Of a DNA stretch of 5,886 nt, positions 1-5,336 are shown piece by piece. Position numbers and translations under genes: made by a program. The stretch spans positions 1 to 5,886 of the forward strand of contig CAAFWA010000233.1 of the NCBI GenBank assembly GCA_900766635.1, in the 5' to 3' direction. The notes beneath the pieces are model-generated. The model ran no database searches, had not been told where the DNA came from, and was given only the letters and a program-made list of their open reading frames with translations. Source of the stretch: an uncultured Acinetobacter sp. (GTDB lineage Bacteria; Pseudomonadota; Gammaproteobacteria; Pseudomonadales; Moraxellaceae). The stretch's first letter is position 1. Every line of letters begins with the position of its first letter.

Positions 1-432
1 AATCGCCGTGCCAAACCCCAAGTGGCACAGGCATTAAATGCCGAGTATTGTACTTTAGAAGATGTGCTGAAACGCTCAGATTTTGTGGTGATTGCAGTAG
101 ATTTAAATCAAGATTCAAAACATTTGATCACTGCAAAAGAGCTAGCCTATATGCAACCGCATAGTGTATTGGTGAATATTTCACGTGGCGCAGTTTTAGA
201 TGAAGAGGCACTGTATCAAGTGTTAAAAGAACAGAAAATTTTTGCTGCTGGGCTAGATGTCTATCAAAAAGAGCCGTTACAAGAATCTAGACTTTTTAGC
301 CTAAACAATGTTGTGACTTTACCGCATGTGGCCTCTGCAACTTTAGCCACGCGTCAAAAAATGGCACAGCTTGCTTATCATAATTTAGTGGAAGCTTTAG
401 AGGGGCGTACGCCACCTTATCTCGTTCAATAA
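1..432 (+). CDS. D-isomer-specific 2-hydroxyacid dehydrogenase (GhrB-like), C-terminal part
   Basis: The reading frame is open from the first base, so the 5' end lies outside the window; 143 residues are visible of a family usually near 320. Enzymes of this family reduce 2-keto acids such as glyoxylate, hydroxypyruvate or 2-ketogluconate with NAD(P)H in the cytoplasm. The visible part is the second half of the nucleotide-binding domain plus the C-terminal return to the catalytic domain. The opening residues NRR fit the stretch just after the second beta strand of the Rossmann fold, where an arginine often favours NADPH. All three catalytic residues of the family are present: Arg in NISRGAVLDE (codon 184-186), Glu in YQKEPL (271-273) and His in LPHVASAT (325-327). 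The best remembered match is E. coli GhrB, but the substrate cannot be fixed from this part. No hairpin with a T-run follows the stop, so some read-through into the next gene is possible. Confidence 0.93.
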   Translation, partial: NRRAKPQVAQALNAEYCTLEDVLKRSDFVVIAVDLNQDSKHLITAKELAYMQPHSVLVNISRGAVLDEEALYQVLKEQKIFAAGLDVYQKEPLQESRLFSLNNVVTLPHVASATLATRQKMAQLAYHNLVEALEGRTPPYLVQ

Positions 433-443
433 ATAACACTTTA

Positions 444-475
444 TTGCAAATCAATCCTCATTTGAATGCTATATT
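444..475 (+). promoter_or_regulatory. Predicted extended -10 promoter of the bepA-like gene
   Basis: TGCTATATT at 467-475 is an extended -10 element (TGn plus a 5/6 match to TATAAT). A weak -35 candidate, TTGCAA at 444-449, lies 20 bp upstream, longer than ideal, but extended -10 promoters tolerate a poor -35. Transcription would start near 482. That excludes the most upstream in-frame start (TTG at 444) and leaves only about 7 nt before the ATG at 489. Predicted by eye only. Confidence 0.45.
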
Positions 476-504
476 CGGTGCATATTGCATGAATTTGAGG
501 ATTG
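452..504 (+). repeat. Inverted repeat around the promoter and covering the bepA-like RBS
   Basis: CAATCCTCA at 452-460 is the exact reverse complement of TGAGGATTG at 496-504. Weaker matches extend both arms inward to 469 and 487, giving 14 of 18 positions in total. The right arm contains the GAGG ribosome binding site (497-500). The left arm lies upstream of the predicted -10 box. As RNA the pair could form only in a transcript coming from the upstream gene. As DNA the arm centres are about 44 bp apart. Its function is inferred. Confidence 0.4.
497..500 (+). promoter_or_regulatory. Ribosome binding site GAGG that decides the start
   Basis: GAGG lies 6 nt before the TTG at 507. It is the only strong Shine-Dalgarno match near the candidate starts: no comparable site precedes the ATG at 489 or the TTG at 444. 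Confidence 0.55.
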
Positions 505-506
505 CT

Positions 507-1949
507 TTGAACGCTAGATTAACAGGGCTTAGCTTAGCCATTGCATTACTTTTTAGTCCCTTAAGCGTCGCTGCTTTTGAACCAAAAATTGAATTTCATG
601 TTCCTGAGCTCGGTGGTGGCGTTGGTTTAATTGATCAACAAAAAGAGCGCTACATTGGTGAAAAAGTGTATCGTGAAGTACAGCGACAATTCCCTGTTTT
701 GAATAATCCTTGGCTTGAAGATCAGCTATTTTCTACCTTTTCACATGTATTAAGTCAAACCACACTGCCTAGCCCGATTGCATTAGTTGTGGTCAATGAT
801 CCTCAAATTAATGCTTTTGCGGTGCCGGGAGGTTTATTTGCTTTAAACACAGGTTTACTTAGTTCAGCCAAAAATATGGATGAAGTGGCAGGTGTGATGG
901 CACATGAAATTGCCCATGTGACACAGCGTCACTATAGTCGTTCACAAGAAGCTTTTAAGGGACAAGGTTTGCTAGCGCTTGCAGGTGTTGTGGTTGGTGC
1001 ATTGGTGGCAAGTCAAGCCGATGGAGATGCAGGTACTGCACTGATGATGGGGACGCAGGCGGCGATTGCAGATCGACAATTGTCCTATAGTCGTAATCAA
1101 GAGCGTGAGGCCGACCGGATTGGCATGCAATTTATGTATAAGGCCGGTTATAACCCGCAAAGTATGGCTGATTTTTTTGAGACCATGCACCGTGCCACGA
1201 GTCGCTTAAGTTTTATTCCTGATTTTTGGTTAACCCATCCATTAACTACCGAACGTATGAGTGAAGCACGTTTGCGTGCCAATCAATTGCCACAAGTCAA
1301 AACCAATTTATATGACGAAAATTTTGAAATTATGCGTCTGTATAGCATGGTGTTGTCTAAGCAAGCTCACGAACAACAACTCAAAGTTATGGCCGAACAA
1401 GGACGAAAATATGCACCGCAATTGGCTTTAGTGGCGTTTTATTTAGATCAAGGTAAATTGACTGAGGCAGAGCAAGCACTTCATCAATTGAAAAAGCATC
1501 AGCGTTTACATAACTTACAAACCTTACTGCAAACAGAGCTTTATTTAGCACAAAATAAGATCAGCCAAGCATTAGCAAGTATTGAATCAGCAGCGCGAAT
1601 TATGCCCGAAAACCGTGCTTTAAATTATAAATATGCCGAAGTTTTGATTCGAGCAGGGCAATATGCAGATGCTGAACGGATGCTTAGACCATTTACCCAA
1701 AGCAATCCGCGAGATATTCATGCGTGGCGCTTGTTACAACGTAATGCAGATGCGGATAAAGCATCACCCGTACGTGATGTCAACGTATTACGCTATCGTG
1801 CCGAAGCTGAATATTGGTCGGGTTTAGAAGAAAATGCCATTAAATCTTTATTGCAAGCTGAACGCATCGCTCAAGATCAAGATGCCTTAAAAAGTGTGGT
1901 GAAAACCCGTTTAGGGCAAATGCAAAGAGAGAGGCAGATGAAAATTTAA
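507..1949 (+). CDS. bepA: Periplasmic M48 metalloprotease with TPR tail, BepA family
   Basis: BepA-type proteins are periplasmic zinc proteases and chaperones that help assemble the LptD lipopolysaccharide translocon and degrade stalled outer-membrane proteins. The product (480 aa from TTG 507; E. coli BepA is about 487) starts with a signal peptide: a short n-region with Arg, the hydrophobic core LSLAIALLF, and likely cleavage after SVAA near residue 23. The zinc site is complete: HEIAH (His133, Glu134, His137) and the third ligand Glu201 in EREADRIGM. His244 in LTHPL matches the histidine that in E. coli BepA caps the active site and keeps it latent. The hydrophobic, glycine-rich segment after HEIAH fits the family's active-site loop region. 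Residues from about 306 to the end are helical TPR-like repeats (for example ALNYKYAEVLIRAGQYADAE). The mature protein has no cysteine. Start: TTG 507 has a GAGG at 6 nt; ATG 489 adds six residues and also gives a valid signal peptide, so it remains possible. The enzyme class is certain; orthology to bepA rather than a paralogue such as LoiP or YcaL is likely because of the TPR tail. Confidence 0.93.
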   Translation: MNARLTGLSLAIALLFSPLSVAAFEPKIEFHVPELGGGVGLIDQQKERYIGEKVYREVQRQFPVLNNPWLEDQLFSTFSHVLSQTTLPSPIALVVVNDPQINAFAVPGGLFALNTGLLSSAKNMDEVAGVMAHEIAHVTQRHYSRSQEAFKGQGLLALAGVVVGALVASQADGDAGTALMMGTQAAIADRQLSYSRNQEREADRIGMQFMYKAGYNPQSMADFFETMHRATSRLSFIPDFWLTHPLTTERMSEARLRANQLPQVKTNLYDENFEIMRLYSMVLSKQAHEQQLKVMAEQGRKYAPQLALVAFYLDQGKLTEAEQALHQLKKHQRLHNLQTLLQTELYLAQNKISQALASIESAARIMPENRALNYKYAEVLIRAGQYADAERMLRPFTQSNPRDIHAWRLLQRNADADKASPVRDVNVLRYRAEAEYWSGLEENAIKSLLQAERIAQDQDALKSVVKTRLGQMQRERQMKI

Positions 1950-1975
1950 TTGTTTAAAGCCTAAGCAAGCATGAC

Positions 1976-2003
1976 TAGACACTATAGGCATACTATTTAC
2001 AAT
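1976..2003 (+). promoter_or_regulatory. Predicted sigma70 promoter of the small secreted protein gene
   Basis: TAGACA (1976-1981, 5/6 to TTGACA) and TACAAT (1998-2003, 5/6 to TATAAT) are separated by 16 bp. Transcription would begin near 2010, giving a leader of about 35 nt to the ATG at 2045. This suggests the gene is transcribed independently of the protease gene 71-95 bp upstream. Confidence 0.5.
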
Positions 2004-2044
2004 ATTAAGGCATAATTTGAATGCATGTTATTTTAAAGATACTT

Positions 2045-2404
2045 ATGAAGAAATTAATTTTAAGCAGTCTGCTTGGTTTGGGGATCAGCACGGGAACTAT
2101 GGCTGGCAGTGTTGAACATTATGTAGAGTTGGTTGATCAGGCTAACGTTAAATTCCAAAAGGAAAATCGACAGTTTTTACGTGCGTTAAATCCACAGCAA
2201 ACCGCATTTACTGGACAGCAGCAGCAACAGTATTGTGCAATTGTACAGCGCTATGTGGATGGCTTATATATGGCTGTAGAACGTAATTCGGATATTTTTC
2301 AAAGTCAAAAAGCCTATACAAAAGCAGATGTGATCAATGAAGTGTTGTCAAAGCGTGAGATGCAGACATTAGAGCGCTATGGCGTGAAGTGTGATTTACA
2401 CTAA
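2045..2404 (+). CDS. Small exported protein with two cysteines, function unknown
   Basis: I do not recognise this protein and assign no function. From the ATG at 2045 it is 119 aa and begins with a textbook signal peptide: MKK, the hydrophobic stretch LILSSLLGLGIS, then TMA before G, giving likely cleavage after residue 20. There is no lipobox cysteine, so a soluble periplasmic or secreted protein is expected. The mature part is about 99 residues, hydrophilic and probably mostly helical, with a run of five glutamines at about 59-63. It has exactly two cysteines, Cys64 and Cys116 (four residues from the end), which could form a disulfide in the periplasm. An in-frame ATG at 2021 would add eight residues and has AAGG 10 nt upstream, but that AAGG falls at or before the predicted transcription start. 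The start at 2045 gives the more usual signal peptide, although only a weak AAAGA precedes it. Its own predicted promoter lies at 1976-2003. It ends convergent with yqeY. Confidence 0.82.
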   Translation: MKKLILSSLLGLGISTGTMAGSVEHYVELVDQANVKFQKENRQFLRALNPQQTAFTGQQQQQYCAIVQRYVDGLYMAVERNSDIFQSQKAYTKADVINEVLSKREMQTLERYGVKCDLH

Positions 2405-2414
2405 TTTGGCATTG

Positions 2415-2442
2415 TTGAACTGTCTGTTATCAGGCAGTTCAA
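2415..2442. terminator. Stem-loop between convergent genes, no T-run
   Basis: TTGAACTGTCTG (2415-2426) and CAGGCAGTTCAA (2431-2442) form a 12-bp stem around a TTAT loop. It has one T/G position, which pairs as U-G in plus-strand RNA and is an A/C mismatch in minus-strand RNA. It starts 10 nt after the stop of the small secreted protein gene and lies 14 bp beyond the yqeY stop. Neither side has a clear run of T, so it is not a canonical intrinsic terminator; it may end or protect both convergent transcripts, better on the plus strand. Confidence 0.5.
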
Positions 2443-2456
2443 GCAACGTAATGGTA

Positions 2457-2903
2457 TTAAGCAAGCTGTGCTTTAATTTTGGCAGATACTTGTGCAGGAT
2501 CGGCGCGTCCGGCTATGAGCGGACGCAGAGAATTCATCACCTTACCCATATCTTTCATGCTAGTCGCTTGTTGCGCTGCAATTGCCTGCGCAATAAGGGA
2601 ATCAAGCTCATCCTCAGTCATAGCTTCTGGTAGAAATTGTGATAATACTTCAATTTCGGCTTGTTCTTTACTAGCTAAATCTTCGCGGTTTGCACCTAAA
2701 AAGGCTTTCACCGACTCTTTACGTTGTTTGATTTGTTTTTCAATGACCGCAAGAACTTGAGCGTCGTCAAGTTCAACGCGATCATCGACTTCGATTTGCT
2801 TAATTGCTGCCTGTAGACTACGAATCACCGTCAGCTTATCCATTTCTTTGGCACGCATAGTGGCTTTTAAAACGTCTAAGATTTGGTTTTTTAAAGTCGT
2901 CAT
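2457..2903 (-). CDS. yqeY: GatB/YqeY domain protein
   Basis: The 148-aa product is a full-length YqeY protein. The domain resembles the C-terminal tail region of GatB, the tRNA-binding subunit of the Asp/Glu-tRNA amidotransferase. A free-standing role has not been firmly established, though tRNA binding is the usual suggestion. Family features seen are an N-terminal helical bundle with ATMRAKEMDKLTVIRSL, the motif KQRKESVKAF, the segment LSQFLPEAMTEDEL, and a C-terminal module with DMGKVMNSLRPLIAGRAD. No membrane segment or signal peptide is present, so it is cytoplasmic. The ATG is preceded by GGA at 7 nt (2911-2913). The gene lies 30 bp downstream of rpsU on the same strand with no terminator between, so the two probably form one operon. 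It does not lead into dnaG within this window. The gene ends 14 bp short of the shared stem-loop with the convergent small secreted protein gene. Confidence 0.94.
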   Translation of the reverse strand: MTTLKNQILDVLKATMRAKEMDKLTVIRSLQAAIKQIEVDDRVELDDAQVLAVIEKQIKQRKESVKAFLGANREDLASKEQAEIEVLSQFLPEAMTEDELDSLIAQAIAAQQATSMKDMGKVMNSLRPLIAGRADPAQVSAKIKAQLA

Positions 2904-2933
2904 TGTTTTATCCAGGCAGTAATCACAAATTAA

Positions 2934-3149
2934 TTAGTAAAGGCGAGTTGTACGTACTGATTCACGCGCCAATTTCTTTTGGTAGCGTTTAACAGCAGCA
3001 GCTTTTTTGCGCTTACGTTCTTGAGTTGGTTTCTCGTAGAATTCACGCTTACGAACGTCAGCTAAAACACCCGCTTTTTCGCATGAACGTTTGAAACGAC
3101 GGATTGCTACGTCTACTGGTTCGCCTTCTTTCAATTTAACTTGTGGCAT
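2934..3149 (-). CDS. rpsU: 30S ribosomal protein bS21
   Basis: The 71-aa, highly basic product is ribosomal protein bS21, of normal length for gammaproteobacteria. It sits near the 3' end of 16S rRNA on the small subunit platform and aids initiation at mRNA start sites. Conserved features are the N-terminal [20 protein letters not shown], the central [16 protein letters not shown], and a C-terminal helix rich in Lys and Arg ending RTTRLY. The start codon has a strong Shine-Dalgarno sequence, GAGG (complement of 3157-3160), at a spacing of 7 nt. A predicted promoter at 3220-3248 gives a leader of about 63 nt that holds a 16-bp direct repeat. yqeY follows after 30 bp and tsaD is divergent upstream, an arrangement shared with Pseudomonas. 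Confidence 0.98.
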
Positions 3150-3174
3150 GAAGAATCCTCAATTAAGTTATGGA

Positions 3175-3212
3175 TAAGATCTCAAGCGAAATTGCCTAAG
3201 ATCACAAGTGAA
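3175..3212. repeat. Pair of 16-bp imperfect direct repeats in the rpsU leader
   Basis: TAAGATCTCAAGCGAA (3175-3190) and TAAGATCACAAGTGAA (3197-3212) match at 14 of 16 positions. Their starts are 22 bp apart, about two helical turns. Both lie between the predicted rpsU transcription start (about 3213) and its ribosome binding site. The second copy contains the small palindrome TCACAAGTGA; the first has a degenerate version. It could be an operator pair or a leader-RNA element; the function is unknown. Confidence 0.5.
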
Positions 3213-3219
3213 GGACAAT

Positions 3220-3248
3220 ATTTTACTCATTTACATCTCATACCACAA
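3220..3248 (-). promoter_or_regulatory. Predicted rpsU-yqeY promoter
   Basis: Read on the minus strand, TTGTGG (complement of 3243-3248) and TAAAAT (complement of 3220-3225, 5/6 to TATAAT) are 17 bp apart. Transcription would begin near 3213. The -35 match is weak (3/6). It overlaps the tsaD promoter on the other strand. Confidence 0.45.
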
Positions 3249-3257
3249 GTCTATAAT
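3230..3257 (+). promoter_or_regulatory. Predicted tsaD promoter, near consensus
   Basis: TTTACA (3230-3235, 5/6 to TTGACA) and a perfect TATAAT (3252-3257) are 16 bp apart. Transcription would start near 3264 and leave a leader of about 33 nt. This is the strongest promoter match I see in the window. Confidence 0.6.
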
Positions 3258-3296
3258 ACGTTTGCATTTGATTTGATATAGGTTATAGGCAGTTTA

Positions 3297-4313
3297 ATGA
3301 TCGTTTTAGGCTTAGAAACTTCGTGTGATGAGACTGGACTGGCATTGTATGACAGTGAGCAAGGATTACGCGGTCAGGTGCTATACAGCCAGATTAAACT
3401 GCATGCTGAATATGGCGGTGTAGTTCCTGAGTTGGCATCTCGTGACCATGTCCGTAAATTAATTCCTTTGATGAATCAATTATTAGCAGATTCTGGGGTG
3501 AAAAAATCTGAGATTGATGCAGTGGCCTATACCCGTGGTCCTGGTTTAATGGGGGCACTCATGACGGGGGCTTTATTTGGGCGTACTTTAGCATTTGCCT
3601 TAAATAAACCTGCCATTGGTGTACATCATATGGAAGGGCATATGTTGGCACCGCTTTTATCGAAAACACCGCCTGAATTTCCTTTTGTGGCATTATTGGT
3701 CTCGGGTGGTCACTCACAGCTTATGGCTGCCTATGGCATTGGTGAATATGAGCTGTTAGGTGAATCGATTGACGATGCTGCAGGTGAAGCCTTTGATAAA
3801 GTGGCAAAAATGATGGGTTTAGCGTATCCAGGTGGGCCAAATATTGCAAAACTTGCCCAACAAGGTGATCCAAATGCCTTTGAGTTCCCACGTCCGATGT
3901 TACATCAAGGTTTAACGTTTTCGTTTAGTGGCTTAAAAACTGCTGTTTCGGTACAAATGAAAAAATTAGGTGATGAAAACCGTGATGCTGATATTGCGGC
4001 GAGTTTCCAAGAAGCGATTGTTGATACCTTGGTCAAACAATCAGTGAAAGCTTTAAAGCAAACTGGTTTAAAACGTTTAGTGATTGCAGGGGGGGTAAGT
4101 GCCAATCAGCGATTACGTGAGCGTTTAGAAGCCGATTTAGCTAAAATTAAAGCCTCTGTATATTATGCAGAGCCAGCACTGTGTACTGATAATGGTGCAA
4201 TGATTGCTTTTGCGGGTTATCAGCGTTTAAAAGCCGGTCAAAATGATGGCTTGGCAGTCACCACAACACCACGTTGGCCAATGACAGAATTAACTAATCC
4301 AAATCAAGCGTAA
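3297..4313 (+). CDS. tsaD: tRNA N6-threonylcarbamoyladenosine transferase TsaD
   Basis: TsaD (Kae1/Qri7 family, formerly Gcp or YgjD) transfers the threonylcarbamoyl group from threonylcarbamoyl-AMP to A37 of tRNAs that read ANN codons. It works in the cytoplasm with TsaB and TsaE, and is essential in many bacteria. The product is 338 aa, the normal length, in the ASKHA fold. It opens with the family signature [15 protein letters not shown]. The metal ligands are present: His111 and His115 in HHMEGH, and Asp298 in [12 protein letters not shown]. The nucleotide-binding loop LVSGGHSQL (SGGH at 136-139) and the segment [19 protein letters not shown] are intact, as is [14 protein letters not shown]. 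The ATG has AGG at 7 nt upstream and a near-consensus promoter. The gene is divergent from rpsU, as in Pseudomonas and E. coli. It ends 12 bp before a strong intrinsic terminator. Nothing is missing or unusual in the protein. Confidence 0.98.
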   Translation: MIVLGLETSCDETGLALYDSEQGLRGQVLYSQIKLHAEYGGVVPELASRDHVRKLIPLMNQLLADSGVKKSEIDAVAYTRGPGLMGALMTGALFGRTLAFALNKPAIGVHHMEGHMLAPLLSKTPPEFPFVALLVSGGHSQLMAAYGIGEYELLGESIDDAAGEAFDKVAKMMGLAYPGGPNIAKLAQQGDPNAFEFPRPMLHQGLTFSFSGLKTAVSVQMKKLGDENRDADIAASFQEAIVDTLVKQSVKALKQTGLKRLVIAGGVSANQRLRERLEADLAKIKASVYYAEPALCTDNGAMIAFAGYQRLKAGQNDGLAVTTTPRWPMTELTNPNQA

Positions 4314-4325
4314 ACGTTGTGATTT

Positions 4326-4354
4326 AAAAAAGAGGCGTAAAGCCTCTTTTTTTT
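4326..4354. terminator. Bidirectional intrinsic terminator between tsaD and the aldo/keto reductase
   Basis: AAAAAAGAGGC (4326-4336) pairs perfectly with GCCTCTTTTTT (4342-4352) around the loop GTAAA. On the plus strand the stem runs into eight T (4347-4354) and ends tsaD. On the minus strand the run of A at 4326-4331 becomes a T-run, so it also ends the reductase transcript. Its T-run shares bases with the reductase stop codon (complement of 4353-4355). Confidence 0.9.
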
Positions 4355-5297
4355 AGATATTGAGTAAGGCAACATCATCATCACTGAGTTGTAAATTCAC
4401 TGCATGTGCAAAACGCTCAATCTGTGCCACTGTGGTTGCACTGGCAATCGGTGCTGAAATTGCAGGCTGTGCCAATACCCACGCCAAAGCGACATCAGCC
4501 ATTTGGGCATGATGTTGATCTGCAACTGCACGTAAGGCCGCTAAAATTTTTAAACCACGAGCATCAAAATATTTTGCCAAACTATCAGCGCGGGCAGAGC
4601 CTTGAATGTCTTCAAGTGTTTGATACTTGCCTGTTAAAAATCCACTTGCAAGACTATAATAACTCACCACACCAATGTCATGTTGCAGGCATAGATCGCG
4701 TAATTCATGTTCAAACACAGCACGATCATACAGATTATATTCAGGCTGTAGGACCTGATAATGCGGAACATCAATCGCTTGAGCGGCGTCAATAGACTGC
4801 TTTAACTGCTCAGCATTTAAATTTGATGTACCAACAGCGCGAATTTTACCTTGCTGTTTCAGTGCTTCAAAAGCCGCTAAGCTTTCTTCGTAAGGGGTAT
4901 TTTCATCAGGCCAATGGGCAAAATATACATCAATATAATCAGTATTCAAACGGCGTAAAGAATCTTCAACGCCCTGCATAATCCAACGCTTAGATAAACC
5001 TGAATGGCCTTCAATCCCCATATCTAAGCCAACTTTGGTAAATAAAACCACTTTTTCACGTTGATGTGGATGGCGTTTTAGCCAATTACCAATAATAGTT
5101 TCTGATTCGCCACCTTGATTATTGGGTGCCCAAATCGAGTAAAAATCGGCAGTATCAATACTATTAAACCCATGATCAATAAAGGCATCGAGCACTTTAA
5201 AGCTCTGTGCCTGATCAATGGTCCAACCAAAGACATTTCCCCCAAAAACCACAGGCGCAATCTCTAAACCTGTAGCCCCTAAACGACGTTGTTTCAT
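4353..5297 (-). CDS. Aldo/keto reductase
   Basis: This is an NADPH-dependent oxidoreductase of the aldo/keto reductase superfamily, a cytoplasmic TIM barrel of 314 aa, the usual size. The N-terminus KQRRLGATGLEIAPVVFGGN is typical of bacterial members. The catalytic tetrad is complete: Asp48 and Tyr53 in SIDTADFYS, Lys88 in LFTK, and His128 in YFAHWPD. Later landmarks are GKIRAVGTSN, the segment LQPEYNLYDR, SYYSLASGFLTGKY (cofactor binding) and PIASATTVAQIE, where a cofactor phosphate-binding loop is expected. Start choice: ATG at 5297 has GGA 8 nt upstream, whereas the in-frame ATG three codons earlier (5306) has no spaced ribosome binding site. The substrate cannot be read from sequence. 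The preceding minus-strand gene ends 39 bp upstream with no terminator or clear promoter between, so co-transcription is likely. Confidence 0.95.
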   Translation of the reverse strand: MKQRRLGATGLEIAPVVFGGNVFGWTIDQAQSFKVLDAFIDHGFNSIDTADFYSIWAPNNQGGESETIIGNWLKRHPHQREKVVLFTKVGLDMGIEGHSGLSKRWIMQGVEDSLRRLNTDYIDVYFAHWPDENTPYEESLAAFEALKQQGKIRAVGTSNLNAEQLKQSIDAAQAIDVPHYQVLQPEYNLYDRAVFEHELRDLCLQHDIGVVSYYSLASGFLTGKYQTLEDIQGSARADSLAKYFDARGLKILAALRAVADQHHAQMADVALAWVLAQPAISAPIASATTVAQIERFAHAVNLQLSDDDVALLNI

Positions 5298-5305
5298 GTC
5301 ATACA

Positions 5306-5308
5306 TCC
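5306..5308 (-). promoter_or_regulatory. Ribosome binding site GGA that decides the reductase start
   Basis: On the minus strand TTTGGA is followed by eight bases and then ATG (5297-5295). The GGA overlaps the A of the alternative upstream ATG (5306-5304), which therefore has no usable ribosome binding site of its own. Confidence 0.45.
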
Positions 5309-5336
5309 AAATAAATAAAAGATCTATTGATCGAAT

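Noticed and set aside
444..506. N-terminal extension of the bepA-like gene from TTG 444
   Set aside because: It has no ribosome binding site, contains the predicted -10 box, and would place 15 or more unusual residues before the signal peptide.
972..1190. Minus-strand open frame opposite the protease gene
   Set aside because: It lies wholly within the conserved metalloprotease domain and its translation resembles no protein I know.
2391..2633. Plus-strand open frame after the small secreted protein gene
   Set aside because: It overlaps the end of that gene, the stem-loop and the antisense of yqeY; there is no family-like sequence.
2479..2760. Plus-strand open frame antisense to yqeY
   Set aside because: It is a shadow of a conserved gene on the other strand.
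3262..3289. Second tsaD promoter from TTGCAT and TATAGG
   Set aside because: The -10 match is poor, and the TTTACA / TATAAT pair just upstream is much stronger.
3905..4105. Minus-strand open frame inside tsaD
   Set aside because: tsaD is intact and conserved across this interval.
4406..4795. Plus-strand open frame of 129 codons inside the reductase gene
   Set aside because: It is antisense to a complete aldo/keto reductase; its His- and Gln-rich translation is typical of a complementary-strand shadow.
5078..5260. Second minus-strand open frame within the reductase gene
   Set aside because: It is a different frame of the same conserved gene, which shows no frameshift.
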